From NCBI GenBank assembly GCA_021300575.1, contig JAJTDM010000044.1:1-53193 (forward strand): 53,193 nucleotides of DNA, read 5' to 3'. Positions within the stretch are counted from its first letter, which is position 1, and each line of letters starts with the position of its first letter. Below the pieces are notes generated by a model that was given only the letters and a program-made list of their open reading frames with translations, was not told the origin of the DNA and ran no database searches. Source of the stretch: Rubrivivax sp. Its GTDB lineage: Bacteria > Pseudomonadota > Gammaproteobacteria > Burkholderiales > Burkholderiaceae_C. Positions 1 through 9,834 of the stretch are shown here, piece by piece. The position numbers were made by a program, and so were the translations under genes.

Positions 1-10
1 GCCCGGCAGG

Positions 11-1084
11 TCAGGTCAGCAGGTTCAACGCCTGCTGGTACACAGGTTCGCGCATCAGTTCGTCCCAGGTCCACGGCACGGTCTGGGGCAGCAACGCCAG
101 GCGTCGGGCCTCGCTGTCGATCTCTGGCGCCCAACGGCCGTCGGCCTGGCGAGCCCACAGCCCGTCCAGCAGTTCGTCCAGCGCCCGTCCGCCGTCCACC
201 TGCGACTGGTTGCACATCAGGACCATGTCGCATCCGGCCTGCAGGGCCCTATGTGCGGCGTCCACGTAGCTCAGCGGTCGGCCTTCCAGATGACGCGCAC
301 CTTCCATGGTCAGGTCGTCGCTGAAGATCGCGCCCGTGAACCCCAGGCGGCCACGCAGGATGTCCTGCAGCCAACGTGGCGAGAAGCCGGCGGGCAGTGC
401 GTCCACCTTGGGATAGACGACATGGGCCGGCATCACGGCGGTCAGGCTGGTGGACAGCCACTGGTAGGGCTGTGCGTCATCGGCAAGGATCGCCTTGAGC
501 GATCGGCGGTCCACCGGCACGTCCACATGGCTGTCGGCCGCCACGTAGCCGTGGCCCGGGAAGTGCTTGCCGCAGTTCGCCATGCCGGCGCGCAGCAGGC
601 CGTGCATCAGGCTCTTGGCCAGCAGCGTCACCACGCGGGCATCGCGGTGGAAGGCACGGTCACCGATCACGCCGCTGGGGCCGTGGTCCAGATCCAGCAC
701 GGGCGTGAAGCTCAGGTCCACGCCACAGGCCCTCAACTCGGCGCCCAGCGCATAACCCACGGCGGTGGCTGCATCGGTGGCGGCCATGGCATCGCGCATC
801 CACTGCTCGCCCAGCACGCGCATGGGCGGCAAGTGCGTGAAGCCGTCGGTGCGAAAGCGCTGCACGCGCCCGCCCTCGTGGTCCACGCACACCAGCAGGT
901 CAGGCCGGATGGACTTGGCCTCGGCCACCAGTGCGGTGAGCTGCCGGCGGTCCACCCAGTGCCGGGCGAATAGGATCATGCCGCCCGTCAGGGGATGGGC
1001 CAGGCGGCGGCGGTCTGCGCGGTCCAGGGTCGGCCCCGCGATGTCCAGCACCACGGGCGCCTGCAGGCAGGATGAAGAGGTCAT
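11..1084 (-). CDS. nagZ: Beta-N-acetylhexosaminidase NagZ
   Basis: Family 3 glycoside hydrolase that removes N-acetylglucosamine from 1,6-anhydro-muropeptides in cytoplasmic peptidoglycan recycling. The 357-residue protein has the usual full length. The family motif KHFPGHG lies near residues 173-179 and the IFSDDLTM segment near 253-260 carries the presumed nucleophile Asp256. The ATG at 1084 overlaps the acpS stop by 4 bases, so it is the last gene of the long minus-strand run and probably translationally coupled to acpS. No signal peptide is visible, which fits a cytoplasmic enzyme. Confidence 0.95.
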   Translation of the reverse strand: MTSSSCLQAPVVLDIAGPTLDRADRRRLAHPLTGGMILFARHWVDRRQLTALVAEAKSIRPDLLVCVDHEGGRVQRFRTDGFTHLPPMRVLGEQWMRDAMAATDAATAVGYALGAELRACGVDLSFTPVLDLDHGPSGVIGDRAFHRDARVVTLLAKSLMHGLLRAGMANCGKHFPGHGYVAADSHVDVPVDRRSLKAILADDAQPYQWLSTSLTAVMPAHVVYPKVDALPAGFSPRWLQDILRGRLGFTGAIFSDDLTMEGARHLEGRPLSYVDAAHRALQAGCDMVLMCNQSQVDGGRALDELLDGLWARQADGRWAPEIDSEARRLALLPQTVPWTWDELMREPVYQQALNLLT

Positions 1085-1485
1085 GAGGCTCGCTCCAGGG
1101 TCTCGACGACCACGAAGGCCGCCGCATATTCAGACTCATCGGTCACGGTGACGTGAGCCCGCAGGCCGCGCTGAGAAAACCACTCGGCCAGGGCACCATG
1201 CAAGGCAATCTCGGGCTTGCCGCTGCGCGCCTTGACGATCTCGCAAGCGCGCCAGGTCATGGGCATGCGCATGCCCATGCCGATGGCCTTGGAAAAGGCC
1301 TCCTTGGCGGAAAACCGGGTGGCCAGGTAGCGCACGCCTCGCGCCGGCACCGCCGCGCTTCGGGCGCGGAAGACCTCGATCTCGTGCGGGCCCAGCACCT
1401 TCTGAGCGAAGCGCTCACCGCGCCGCGCCAGCGTGGCCTCGATGCGACGGATGTCGCAGATGTCGGTGCCGATGCCGTAGATCAC
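1081..1485 (-). CDS. acpS: Holo-[acyl-carrier-protein] synthase AcpS
   Basis: Transfers 4'-phosphopantetheine from CoA to the serine of acyl carrier protein. At 134 residues it is close to family length. The Mg-binding Asp8 (GIGTDIC) and Glu62 ([10 protein letters not shown]) of the AcpS fold are present. It starts with GTG at 1485, whose bases overlap the pdxJ stop (GTGA). The pdxJ-acpS pairing is conserved in proteobacteria. Its substrate ACP is encoded about 13 kb upstream in the same orientation (acpP, 14280-14519). Confidence 0.95.
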   Translation of the reverse strand: MIYGIGTDICDIRRIEATLARRGERFAQKVLGPHEIEVFRARSAAVPARGVRYLATRFSAKEAFSKAIGMGMRMPMTWRACEIVKARSGKPEIALHGALAEWFSQRGLRAHVTVTDESEYAAAFVVVETLERAS

Positions 1486-2285
1486 GGGGTCCTCACCTGC
1501 GCCTGCCGGATGCAGCGCTGGTACAGGCGCACCGTCTCGGCCATGCCGTACTCGAGCGCGTCGGCTGCGATGGCGTGGCCTATGGACACCTCGGCCACTC
1601 CCGGCACGGCGCGCAGGAAGTCCGCCAGGTTGTCACGGTTCAGGTCATGCCCGGCGTTCACGCCCAGACCGGCACTCAGCGCGGCCTGGGCGGCGGCGGC
1701 GTAGCGCGCCAGCACTGCAGCCTGTTCCGCATGGCCGTGGCTGCGGGCGTAGGCTTCCGTGTAAAGCTCCACCCGGTCGGCGCCCACGGCGCGGGCCAAG
1801 GCCATGGCCGCAGGGTCCGGGTCCATGAACAGGCTCACCCGCACGCCCAGCGCATGCAGCTCGTCGATCAAGGGGCGCAGGCGCTCGCCATCGCGCACGA
1901 GGTCCCAGCCGTGGTCCGAGGTGGCCTGCTCCACGCTGTCGGGCACGAAGGTGGCCTGGTGCGGCCGCACCTCGCGCACCAGCTCCATCAGGTTGTGGAA
2001 GGGGTTGCCTTCCAGGTTGTACTCGGCCTGCGGCCAGCGCTTCATCAACTGCGAAAGGTCCCGCACATCCTGGGTGGTGATGTGGCGAGCATCAGGCCGC
2101 GGGTGCACGGTGATGCCGTCGGCGCCCGCCTCCAGGGCGATGGTGGACAGCCGCACCACGTTGGGGATGCCCACGGGCCGCGAGTTGCGCAGCAGCGCCA
2201 CCCGGTTGACGTTCACCGACAAGGCGCATCGCCCCAGGGCGTGCCGACCTTGCTGGCCGGCTTCGGAAGAGACAAGAGGGTTCAT
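1482..2285 (-). CDS. pdxJ: Pyridoxine 5'-phosphate synthase PdxJ
   Basis: Condenses 1-deoxy-D-xylulose 5-phosphate with 3-amino-2-oxopropyl phosphate in the DXP-dependent route to vitamin B6. The 267-residue TIM barrel shows the family segments [37 protein letters not shown], and a C-terminal [11 protein letters not shown] phosphate site. An N-terminal tail of about 20 residues precedes the conserved core. The ATG at 2285 overlaps the recO stop by 4 bases. In the known family the product octamerises in the cytoplasm. Confidence 0.95.
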   Translation of the reverse strand: MNPLVSSEAGQQGRHALGRCALSVNVNRVALLRNSRPVGIPNVVRLSTIALEAGADGITVHPRPDARHITTQDVRDLSQLMKRWPQAEYNLEGNPFHNLMELVREVRPHQATFVPDSVEQATSDHGWDLVRDGERLRPLIDELHALGVRVSLFMDPDPAAMALARAVGADRVELYTEAYARSHGHAEQAAVLARYAAAAQAALSAGLGVNAGHDLNRDNLADFLRAVPGVAEVSIGHAIAADALEYGMAETVRLYQRCIRQAQVRTP

Positions 2286-3079
2286 CGGGCAGGACGAGGT
2301 GGGGTTTCGAGCAGGCGCTGGACGCCCAGGAACACCTTTCGGGTGCGCAACTGGGACGTGCCGAAGTGATGATGCAGCAAAGCGCGCAGGCCGTGGCGCA
2401 GCGGCGCCAAGGCAGGCAGACAGACGCGCTGCATGGCATCCAGTCGCTCCTGGGCCAACGCGGCCTCCAGGGCCAGCAGCACCGCGCCCTCCAGGGCATC
2501 CGATTCCTGGGAATCCGGGGCCGTAGGCATGACCCCAGCTTCGGCGCGAAGGACATAGGCACGCTGCGACACCACGGCTTGCTGAGTGGACGTCACCACC
2601 GACAGATCGGGCAGCACCCCGATCAGACGCAGCATCAGAAGCTCGAACGCGCGCAGACCCGCCTGCGCCCGGACGTCATCGGCCCCGGCCAGGGCGGGCA
2701 GGGTGGCCGCGTAGGCGTCGAACAAGGCCGGGTGCGGGTCCAGACGTGCGAGAGACTTCAACAGCAGCTCGTTGAGATAGAACCCGGCGAACAGCGCTCC
2801 AGCCGCCAGCAGTGGATGCCCCCCCAGAAACTCGGCCTGGCGCAGGGTGAACAGGTCGGCGGCCTCGTCGGTGGGGGCCTTGCCCAGGGCGATCGAGATC
2901 GGAAGGAAAGGCAGCAGCACGGCCCGAAGCTGCGAGTACGGGCGCCGCGCACCCTTGGCCACCACCGCCAGACGGCCACGTTCACGCGTGAACACGTCCA
3001 CGATGAGGCTGGACTCGCTCCACTCGTGGCTGTGCAGCACATAGGCTGCTAGGCTGGCCGAGCGCAGCGCTGCGCCCAT
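2282..3079 (-). CDS. recO: DNA repair protein RecO
   Basis: RecO helps load RecA on SSB-coated single-stranded DNA in the RecFOR pathway. The N-terminal OB-fold region is recognisable (AYVLHSHEWSESSLIVDVFTRE, then VVAKGARRPYS), followed by the helical FAGFYLNELLLK region and a long helical C-terminus. The ATG at 3079 shares one base with the era stop (TGATG); a GTG three bases upstream is also possible. The era-recO-pdxJ-acpS order is the classic proteobacterial arrangement. Confidence 0.93.
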   Translation of the reverse strand: MGAALRSASLAAYVLHSHEWSESSLIVDVFTRERGRLAVVAKGARRPYSQLRAVLLPFLPISIALGKAPTDEAADLFTLRQAEFLGGHPLLAAGALFAGFYLNELLLKSLARLDPHPALFDAYAATLPALAGADDVRAQAGLRAFELLMLRLIGVLPDLSVVTSTQQAVVSQRAYVLRAEAGVMPTAPDSQESDALEGAVLLALEAALAQERLDAMQRVCLPALAPLRHGLRALLHHHFGTSQLRTRKVFLGVQRLLETPPRPAR

Positions 3080-3996
3080 CACTCGTAGCCGTAGGAGCGC
3101 AAGTGCTGCTCGTCATCGGCCCAGCCGCTGCGGACCTTGACCCACAGCTCCAGGAACACACGGGCGTCCAGCAGAGGCTCCAGTTCCTGCCGGGCCTCGC
3201 TGCCGATGCGCTTCAGGCGCTCGCCGCGTTCGCCGATGACCATGCCCTTGTGGGCATCACGCTCCACCACGATGGTGGCGGCGATGCGCCGCAAGCCCCC
3301 CTCTTCCTCGAACTTGTCGATTACCACCGTGGAGGTGTAGGGCAGTTCGTCACCCATGAGGCGGAACAGCTTCTCGCGGATGATCTCGCTGGCCAGGAAG
3401 CGCTCGCTGCGGTCGGTGAGGGCATCCTCCTCGTGCAGCCAGTCCTGCTCGGGCAGATAGCGCGACAGGATGGCCAGCAGACGTTCGATGTCCGACGCCT
3501 TGCGGGCCGACATGGGCACGTACTCGGCGAAGGCGTGGCGGTCCTGCATGGACTTCAGCCAGGGCAGGATGTCGGTGCGCCGGGCCACGGCGTCCAGCTT
3601 GTTGGCCACCAACACCACCGGCATGTCCGGGGGCAACAGCGACAGCACCTTGGCATCGTCCAGCCCGAAACGGCCCGCCTCCGCCACGAACAGCACCGCG
3701 TCCACATCGCCCAGCGACGACAGCACGGTGCGGTTGAGCGTGCGGTTCAGCGGGGCCGCATGCTTGAGCTGGAAGCCTGGCGTGTCGACGAACACGTACT
3801 GCGCGGCACCCACGGTGCGGATGCCGGTGATGCGGTGTCGGGTGGTCTGCGCCTTGTTGGAGGTGATGCTGATCTTCTGCCCCACCAGGGCATTGAGCAG
3901 GGTGCTCTTGCCCACGTTCGGACGCCCCACGATGGCAATCATCCCGCAGCGGCGCGGGCCTTCGCTGGCGGGTTGGGGCAAGGTCGTGGAGCTCAT
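3079..3996 (-). CDS. era: GTPase Era
   Basis: Essential GTPase that binds the 3' end of 16S rRNA and assists 30S assembly. Taking the ATG at 3996 gives 305 residues. G1 GRPNVGKS is at 24-31, the switch segment SNKAQTTR at about 46-53, DTPG at 71-74 and NKLD at 132-135. A C-terminal KH domain follows, with [17 protein letters not shown] as its GxxG-type loop. The open frame extends 45 codons further into rnc, but that part is the shadow of rnc. The chosen start makes the usual 4-base overlap with the rnc stop. Confidence 0.95.
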   Translation of the reverse strand: MSSTTLPQPASEGPRRCGMIAIVGRPNVGKSTLLNALVGQKISITSNKAQTTRHRITGIRTVGAAQYVFVDTPGFQLKHAAPLNRTLNRTVLSSLGDVDAVLFVAEAGRFGLDDAKVLSLLPPDMPVVLVANKLDAVARRTDILPWLKSMQDRHAFAEYVPMSARKASDIERLLAILSRYLPEQDWLHEEDALTDRSERFLASEIIREKLFRLMGDELPYTSTVVIDKFEEEGGLRRIAATIVVERDAHKGMVIGERGERLKRIGSEARQELEPLLDARVFLELWVKVRSGWADDEQHLRSYGYE

Positions 3997-4706
3997 GAGA
4001 GGTTCCCGGCGATCTGCGGCGGCACCGCCTGCGGCAGCAAGTCCAGCATGCGGCGCGCGGCTTCCTGTTCGGCGGCCCGTTTGGAGCGGCCCTCGGCCAC
4101 GGCCATCAACCCGAAAGCCGGTACCGCACATTCCACCTCGAAGGTCTGCGCGTGCGCCTGGCCCCGGGTTGCCAGCACGCGGTAGCTGGGTACGGGCAGC
4201 CGGCGGGCCTGCAGCCGCTCCTGCAGGTCGGTCTTGGAGTCCTTGCCCCAGTGCTGCACGTCACTGCGCTCGATCAGTTCACCAAACCAGCGACGCACCA
4301 GGGCCACCGCCGAATCGAATCCGGCATCCAGGTGCACCGCACCGATGAGGGCTTCCACGGCGTCCGCCAGGATGGACGGGCGTTGGGCACCCCCACCACG
4401 GGCTTCGCCCTCCGACAACTTCAACACCAGCGGCAAATCCAGTTCCAGCGCCACGCGGTGCAGGCTCTCCTCGCGCACGAGGTGGGCCCGTACGCGGGTG
4501 AGGTCTCCTTCGTCAGAGTCTGCAAAGCGTTCGAACAGCAGTTCCGACACCGCCAGGTTCAGCACGGCATCGCCCAGGAACTCCAGACGCTCGTTGTGGT
4601 GGGCGCCGAAACTGCGGTGCGTGACCGCGCGGACCAGCAGCCCAGGTTGCGAGAACCGGTGGCCGATGCGCACCTGAAGCGCCTGCAGTTTGTGATCCAT
4701 GTCCAC
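3993..4706 (-). CDS. rnc: Ribonuclease III
   Basis: Double-strand-specific endoribonuclease that matures rRNA precursors and some mRNAs. The signature [13 protein letters not shown] is at residues 39-50. The second acidic cluster [17 protein letters not shown] is present, and a C-terminal double-stranded RNA-binding domain follows (starting near [18 protein letters not shown]). GTG at 4706 gives 237 residues and an ATG two codons later is equally plausible. It sits between the DUF4845 gene and era, as in other betaproteobacteria. Confidence 0.95.
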   Translation of the reverse strand: MDMDHKLQALQVRIGHRFSQPGLLVRAVTHRSFGAHHNERLEFLGDAVLNLAVSELLFERFADSDEGDLTRVRAHLVREESLHRVALELDLPLVLKLSEGEARGGGAQRPSILADAVEALIGAVHLDAGFDSAVALVRRWFGELIERSDVQHWGKDSKTDLQERLQARRLPVPSYRVLATRGQAHAQTFEVECAVPAFGLMAVAEGRSKRAAEQEAARRMLDLLPQAVPPQIAGNLS

Positions 4707-4707
4707 G

Positions 4708-5097
4708 CTACCGCACGGCCTCGCGCGTGCTGCCTTCGTAACGGATCAGCAAGGTCACGCGGTCCAGGATCACGATCCTGTGGTCGTAGGCGTAGCTGAT
4801 CACGAGGACGCCGTCCTCCCGGGTGACCACCAGATCACGCCCGGCCAGGGATTCGATACGGTTGACAGTTCTGCGTGCATCGAAGGCTTCCTGCACCGCC
4901 TGCGCGTTGGCCGGAGAAGCGGCGGCGATGCCGCGCACCAGGGTGTTCACACGGTCATGTTCGCTCATGCCAGGGGCAACTTTCAGCAGCAAGGTCAACG
5001 CGCCCGCGGCCAGCAGCAGCCACCCGATAGCCGCCACAGTGAACAGACCCCTTTGCGAGCCTGCGGCAGACCCCCTGGTGGCGCGACAGGCCCTCAT
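4708..5097 (-). CDS. DUF4845 single-pass membrane protein
   Basis: Small protein of unknown function found between lepB and rnc in betaproteobacteria. With the ATG at 5097 it has 129 residues. The N-terminus is basic, one hydrophobic segment follows (about residues 17-38, around GLFTVAAIGWLLLAAGALTL), then a short extracytoplasmic domain. A TTG further upstream (5163) would overlap lepB by 17 bases and is less likely. Its stop lies one base from the rnc start, so the two are probably coupled. Function is not known to me. Confidence 0.8.
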   Translation of the reverse strand: MRACRATRGSAAGSQRGLFTVAAIGWLLLAAGALTLLLKVAPGMSEHDRVNTLVRGIAAASPANAQAVQEAFDARRTVNRIESLAGRDLVVTREDGVLVISYAYDHRIVILDRVTLLIRYEGSTREAVR

Positions 5098-5146
5098 GGC
5101 TTCACCACGCAAGGCTACGGCGCCAGTCCGGCAGGCGTGGGCCGCT

Positions 5147-6115
5147 TCACTGGAAGCCGCCAATGCGCCCCAGATTGCCGAAGTTCATCCACACGAAGAA
5201 AGCTCGGCCCACGAGGTTCTGGTCCGGTACGAAACCCCAGTAGCGCGAATCCTGCGAGTTGTCACGGTTGTCCCCCATGACGAAGTAGTGTCCTGCGGGC
5301 ACCTTGCAGGTCACGCCCTCCGCCGAGTAGCGGCAGTTCTCTGCGAACGGGAATCGCGGGCTGTCCATGCCAAAAAACGATGAGCGGCGCGGATCGACGA
5401 GGATGCGATGGTCCTTCTCCCCTAGCTTCTCGGAGAACTGCGGGGCATAGCGCAGGCTGTCCTCGTCGTAGAAGTCGCCCAGCGCCTTGACGGGCACGGG
5501 CTGCCCGTTCAGGGTGAGCTTCTGGTTCAAGTAGGCGACCTCATCACCGGGCACACCGACCACGCGCTTGATGTAGTCCAGCCGCGGGTCGGGCGGGTAG
5601 CGAAACACCATCACGTCGCCGCGCTGCGGGTCGTTGTTGGCGATCACCTTCTTGTTCAGCACCGGCAGGCGCACCCCGTAGTCGAACTTGTTCACGAGGA
5701 TCAGGTCACCCACCAGCAGGGTCGGCACCATCGAGCCGGACGGAATCTTGAAGGGTTCGAACAGGAAGGAGCGCAGCACGAACACGCCCACGATCACCGG
5801 GAACAGTCCAGCCGTCCAGTCCAGCCACCAGGGCTGCATCAGCAGGCGGGCGCGGGCTTCTCCGAGGTCATCGTCCACCTTGGCGATGCCCAGCTGCTGC
5901 AACTGCTCACGGCGGGCCGCTTGCTGGGCCGCCAGCGCCGCAGCCGCGGCCTGGCGCGCAGGCAGGAAATGGAAGCGCTCAGCCAGCCAGTAGACGAAGG
6001 TCACCACCGACAACAGGAACAGCAACAGGGCGAAATTGCCCATCCAATAACCCAGGAACCAGCCGCCCAGGTAGACCAGCAGGGCGCCGTACAGGGCGGC
6101 GGTGAGAGCACTCAT
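5147..6115 (-). CDS. lepB: Signal peptidase I LepB
   Basis: Membrane-bound serine/lysine protease that cleaves Sec and Tat signal peptides. ATG at 6115 gives 322 residues; a TTG at 6142 lies inside lepA. Two hydrophobic N-terminal segments (about 5-43) are followed by an Ala/Gln-rich cytoplasmic stretch and another hydrophobic segment at 101-117. The catalytic Ser128 is in PSGSM and the general base Lys183 in YIKRVVG. The C-terminal GDNRDNSQDSRYWG box is intact. It follows lepA by 16 bases, the widespread lepA-lepB operon order. Confidence 0.95.
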   Translation of the reverse strand: MSALTAALYGALLVYLGGWFLGYWMGNFALLLFLLSVVTFVYWLAERFHFLPARQAAAAALAAQQAARREQLQQLGIAKVDDDLGEARARLLMQPWWLDWTAGLFPVIVGVFVLRSFLFEPFKIPSGSMVPTLLVGDLILVNKFDYGVRLPVLNKKVIANNDPQRGDVMVFRYPPDPRLDYIKRVVGVPGDEVAYLNQKLTLNGQPVPVKALGDFYDEDSLRYAPQFSEKLGEKDHRILVDPRRSSFFGMDSPRFPFAENCRYSAEGVTCKVPAGHYFVMGDNRDNSQDSRYWGFVPDQNLVGRAFFVWMNFGNLGRIGGFQ

Positions 6116-6131
6116 CAAGGGGGTTGCCTCG

Positions 6132-7940
6132 TCAGTCGTCAACTCGAAGAATGGCCAGGAAGGCCTCCTGGGGCACCTCCACCGTCCCGATCTGCTTCAT
6201 CCGCTTCTTGCCCGCTTTCTGCTTTTCCAGCAGCTTGCGCTTGCGCGTGATGTCGCCGCCGTAACATTTTGCCAGCACGTTCTTGCGCAGCGCTTTGATG
6301 TTCTCGCGGGCGATGATGTTGGCGCCAATGGCCGCCTGTATGGCCACGTCGTACATCTGGCGCGGAATGATCTCGCGCATCTTCGCCGCCACTTCCCGGC
6401 CGCGGTACTGGCTCTGTCCGCGGTGCACGATCAGGCTCAGCGCGTCGATGCGGTCGCCGTTGATCAGGATGTCCACCTTCACCACGTCAGCCGCCCGGTA
6501 CTCCTTGAACTCGTAGTCCATCGAGGCGTAGCCGCGCGAGACCGATTTGAGCTTGTCGAAGAAGTCCAGCACGATCTCGGCCAGCGGCAGTTCATAGGTG
6601 AGCATGACCTGACGCCCGTGGTAAGCCATGTTGAGCTGCACGCCGCGCTTCTGGTTGGCCAGGGTCATCACCGGGCCCACGCAGTCCTGCGGCATGTACA
6701 GATGCACGGTCACGATGGGCTCGCGGATTTCCTGGATACGGCCCTGGTCGGGCATCTTGCTCGGGTTCTCGACCTCGAGCACCTCGCCGTCCCCCAACTC
6801 CACCTGATAGACCACGCTGGGGGCGGTGGTGATCAGGTCCTGGTCGAACTCGCGCTCCAGGCGCTCCTGCACGATCTCCATGTGCAGCAGGCCCAGGAAA
6901 CCGCAGCGAAAGCCGAAGCCCAGCGCCTGGCTGACCTCGGGCTCGAAGCGCAAGGAAGAGTCGTTGAGCTGCAGTTTCTCCAGCGCGTCTCGCAGCGAGT
7001 CGTACTCGCTGGCCTCGGTCGGGTACAGGCCTGCGAAGACCTGCGGCTGGATTTCCTTGAAGCCGGGCAGCGGCTGGGTGGCCGGGCCAGCGTTGTTGGG
7101 CAGCTTCTTTTCCAGCGTGATGGTGTCACCGACCTTGGCGGCCTTGAGCTCCTTGATACCGGAGATCACGAAGCCCACTTCACCCGCGCGCAGTTGGTCA
7201 CGCGGCACCGACTTGGGCGTGAACACCCCGATCTGCTCGATACCGTAGACGGCATTGGAGGCCATCATGCGGATGCGGTCGCCCTTTCGCAACTGGCCGT
7301 CCACGACGCGCACGAGCATGACCACGCCCACGTAGTTGTCGAACCAGCTGTCGACGATCATCGCCCGCGGGGGGCCGTCAGGATTGCCGCGCGGCGCGGG
7401 CATGCGGGCGATCACCGCCTCCAGGATCTCGTCAATGCCCATGCCGGTCTTGGCCGAGCAAGGGATGGCGTCGGTGGCATCGATGCCGATGACCTCTTCG
7501 ATCTCCTGCTTGGCCTGCTCAGGGTTGGCCTGGGGCAGGTCCATCTTGTTGAGCACGGGCACCACTTCCACGCCGAGGTCGAGCGCGGTGTAGCAGTTGG
7601 CCACGGTCTGCGCCTCCACCCCCTGACTGGCATCCACCACCAGCAGTGCGCCCTCGCAGGCGGACAGGGAGCGGCTGACCTCGTAGCTGAAGTCCACGTG
7701 CCCGGGCGTGTCGATCAGATTGAGGTTGTAGACCTTGCCGTCACGGGCTATGTAACTCAGGGCCGCGGTCTGCGCCTTGATGGTGATGCCACGCTCGCGC
7801 TCGATGTCCATGGAGTCGAGCACCTGTGCTTCCATCTCGCGATCAGAAAGCCCACCGCAGCGCTGGATGATGCGGTCTGCCAGCGTGCTCTTGCCGTGAT
7901 CGATATGGGCAATGATGGAGAAGTTGCGAATGTGGTTCAT
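6132..7940 (-). CDS. lepA: Elongation factor 4 (LepA)
   Basis: Ribosome-dependent GTPase related to EF-G, associated with back-translocation and 30S biogenesis. ATG at 7940 gives 602 residues; the upstream in-frame extension of 53 codons is low-quality sequence and is discarded. The start [19 protein letters not shown] carries the P-loop. [12 protein letters not shown] and NKMDLP are G3 and G4, and the C-terminus ([20 protein letters not shown]) is the LepA-specific basic domain. It lies downstream of mucD but is separated from it by a terminator, so it may have its own promoter. Confidence 0.96.
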   Translation of the reverse strand: MNHIRNFSIIAHIDHGKSTLADRIIQRCGGLSDREMEAQVLDSMDIERERGITIKAQTAALSYIARDGKVYNLNLIDTPGHVDFSYEVSRSLSACEGALLVVDASQGVEAQTVANCYTALDLGVEVVPVLNKMDLPQANPEQAKQEIEEVIGIDATDAIPCSAKTGMGIDEILEAVIARMPAPRGNPDGPPRAMIVDSWFDNYVGVVMLVRVVDGQLRKGDRIRMMASNAVYGIEQIGVFTPKSVPRDQLRAGEVGFVISGIKELKAAKVGDTITLEKKLPNNAGPATQPLPGFKEIQPQVFAGLYPTEASEYDSLRDALEKLQLNDSSLRFEPEVSQALGFGFRCGFLGLLHMEIVQERLEREFDQDLITTAPSVVYQVELGDGEVLEVENPSKMPDQGRIQEIREPIVTVHLYMPQDCVGPVMTLANQKRGVQLNMAYHGRQVMLTYELPLAEIVLDFFDKLKSVSRGYASMDYEFKEYRAADVVKVDILINGDRIDALSLIVHRGQSQYRGREVAAKMREIIPRQMYDVAIQAAIGANIIARENIKALRKNVLAKCYGGDITRKRKLLEKQKAGKKRMKQIGTVEVPQEAFLAILRVDD

Positions 7941-8048
7941 CGGTTCTGATGGGAACACGGGTACGCCCGCCCCTGCAAGCCCGCTGGGCTGAACGGCAGG
8001 CGCCGCGGGCCCGACGACACACCAGGAAGCGGTGCGGTGCCGGGTCCT

Positions 8049-8082
8049 AAAAAAAAGGCGCGTCCAAGGATCGACGCGCCTT
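8049..8082 (-). terminator. Intrinsic terminator after mucD
   Basis: A perfect 10-base stem (AAGGCGCGTC with GACGCGCCTT, 8-base loop) is followed, in the minus direction, by a run of eight T. This is a textbook rho-independent terminator. It would end the rpoE-rseA-rseB-mucD transcript before lepA. Confidence 0.85.
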
Positions 8083-8216
8083 CCAACAAGATATGGCAAC
8101 TGCTTTGTTGGACGGTCATTGTAGCGAAACCGCCCGCCCGCAACCGCGTCATGGACCGGCCCTGGCCAGGGCGACAGGCCTCGGGAAGCCGAACTTGTTC
8201 ACAACTTATGCACACC

Positions 8217-8247
8217 CCGCGCGGTTGCCGGCTGGACAACCGCGCGG
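8217..8247. repeat. GC-rich hairpin just past mucD stop
   Basis: An exact 11-base inverted repeat (CCGCGCGGTTG / CAACCGCGCGG) with a 9-base loop lies six bases beyond the mucD stop. No T-run follows. It could protect the mRNA 3' end or act as a pause site ahead of the real terminator at 8049-8082. Confidence 0.6.
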
Positions 8248-8253
8248 CGGCGC

Positions 8254-9723
8254 TCAACGGTTCGGTCGGATGACCAGGTAGTTCACCCATTCGCCGCGAC
8301 GCACCAGCACGCTCACGGCCCGGGCCTTCTCGACCTTGGCCGCCAGCGTGGCGAACTGTCGCAGATCCGTGACCTCGGCGTTGTCCACCGACAGGATCAC
8401 ATCGCCTTCGCGCAAGCCGGCACGAGCGGCAGCACCCTCCACCGCATCGACCCGCACCCCGCCCTTGACCTTGAGCTCGCGCTTCTGAGCCTCGGTGAGG
8501 TCAGAGGCGGTAATGCCCAGCGCGCTCTTGACCGGAGCGGCACCGCTGGGTTCGGCCTGGGCACGGCGCGAGGGCCGCTCGGGTTCGAACTCGCCCACCG
8601 TCACCGACAACTCCTTGGCGGCGCCGCGGCGGAAGATCTGCAAGGTGGCCTTGGAGCCAGGCCGCGTACCGCCCACCAGGCGCGGCAGGTCACCGGACTT
8701 CTCCACCACCTTACCGTCCACGCGGGTGATGATGTCGCCGGCCTCCACGCCCGCCTTGTCCGCCGGGCCGCCCGCCTCCACGCTCTGCACCAGCGCCCCC
8801 GTGGGCTTGCCCAGGCCAATCGCTTCGGCCACCTCCTTGGTGACGGGTGCGATCTGCACGCCGATACGCCCACGGATGACGCGGCCATTCGTGCGCAGCT
8901 GGTCAGAGACGCGCATGGCCTCGTCGATGGGGATCGCAAAGCTGATGCCCATGAAGCCGCCGGAGCGGCTGTAGATCTGCGAGTTGATGCCCACCACCTC
9001 CCCGCGCAGGTTCAGCAAGGGGCCGCCGGAGTTGCCCGGATTGATGGCCACATCCGTCTGGATGAAGGGCAGGTAGTCGCCCGTGTCGCGCTGCTTGGCG
9101 CTGACGATGCCCGCCGTCACCGAGTTCTCCAGGCCGAAGGGCGAGCCGATGGCCATCACCCACTCACCGACCTTGAGACGGTTCACGTCGCCAATCTTCA
9201 CGAAGGGCAGGCCCGATGCGTCGATCTTGACCACGGCCACGTCGGTGCGCTTGTCGGCGCCGATGATCCTGGCCTTGAACTCGCGCTTGTCCGTCAGCGT
9301 CACCAGCACCTCGTCGGCACCGTCCACCACGTGCGCGTTGGTCATGATGAAGCCGTCAGCGCTGAGGATGAAACCCGAACCGACGCCCCGTTGCTGCGGT
9401 TCGTCGTCGCCACGCGGGCCGGATCGCGGCCCAGGCCGCCCGGGCATGGGGATGCCGAAGCGGCGGAAGAACTCCTCCATGCTCGGATCCACCTCCCCTG
9501 CCCCAGGCGCATTGGCACGGCCGCGCTCCATGGTTCGGATGTTGACCACCGAAGGACCCACCCGCTCCACCAGTTCGGTGAAGTCGGGCAGGGCCTGCGC
9601 CGACACCACGGGCGGCAGCGCCAGTGCGGCAGCGCCGAGCACGGCGGCGGCCAGTTGCAGCATGCGCCTTCGCAGGGTCCCGGCCGGCGCGAGCGCGGAG
9701 CTGGAAAGAAGAGCTTGGAACAT
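8254..9723 (-). CDS. mucD: Periplasmic serine protease MucD/DegP (Do family)
   Basis: HtrA-type protease and chaperone of the envelope stress response. ATG at 9723 is preceded by a good ribosome binding site (GGAGAAACC) and gives 489 residues; the 30 codons before it in frame are not needed. A signal peptide (about 1-42, ending near VSAQA) leads into the trypsin-like domain with His131 (TNAHVV), Asp161 (RTDVAVV) and Ser232 (GNSGGP). Two PDZ domains follow. A Gly/Pro/Arg-rich loop precedes the catalytic core. It is the last gene of the sigma-E cluster, as mucD is in Pseudomonas. Confidence 0.94.
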   Translation of the reverse strand: MFQALLSSSALAPAGTLRRRMLQLAAAVLGAAALALPPVVSAQALPDFTELVERVGPSVVNIRTMERGRANAPGAGEVDPSMEEFFRRFGIPMPGRPGPRSGPRGDDEPQQRGVGSGFILSADGFIMTNAHVVDGADEVLVTLTDKREFKARIIGADKRTDVAVVKIDASGLPFVKIGDVNRLKVGEWVMAIGSPFGLENSVTAGIVSAKQRDTGDYLPFIQTDVAINPGNSGGPLLNLRGEVVGINSQIYSRSGGFMGISFAIPIDEAMRVSDQLRTNGRVIRGRIGVQIAPVTKEVAEAIGLGKPTGALVQSVEAGGPADKAGVEAGDIITRVDGKVVEKSGDLPRLVGGTRPGSKATLQIFRRGAAKELSVTVGEFEPERPSRRAQAEPSGAAPVKSALGITASDLTEAQKRELKVKGGVRVDAVEGAAARAGLREGDVILSVDNAEVTDLRQFATLAAKVEKARAVSVLVRRGEWVNYLVIRPNR

Positions 9724-9834
9724 CTGGTTTCTCCAGTGGGGTTTCAAGAGTCCGCCCTGCCCGGGGGAGGCGGAACAAGGCGGAAGGACGGTGAATGTGG
9801 ACTGCATGGGCACGTACGGAGGGTTATGTGAGGG

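Larger units (their letters stand above)
7941..8253. other. lepA-mucD intergenic region
   Basis: This 313-base gap contains no convincing gene. It holds two inverted repeats annotated separately (8049-8082 and 8217-8247) and, between them near 8196-8214, an AT-richer patch with TTGTTCACA and TTATGCACA, which resemble DnaA boxes. The lepA promoter must lie between 7941 and 8048 if the terminator at 8049 is efficient, but no clear -35/-10 pair was found there. Confidence 0.5.

Noticed and set aside
6102..7949. A 615-codon plus-strand frame
   Set aside because: Exact antisense of lepA with typical shadow composition.
8196..8214. Replication origin
   Set aside because: Only two imperfect DnaA-like boxes and none of the usual origin genes (dnaA, dnaN, gidA).
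9724..9813. Longer N-terminus of MucD from an upstream start
   Set aside because: The extra 30 residues would hide the signal peptide, and the ATG at 9723 has a good ribosome binding site.
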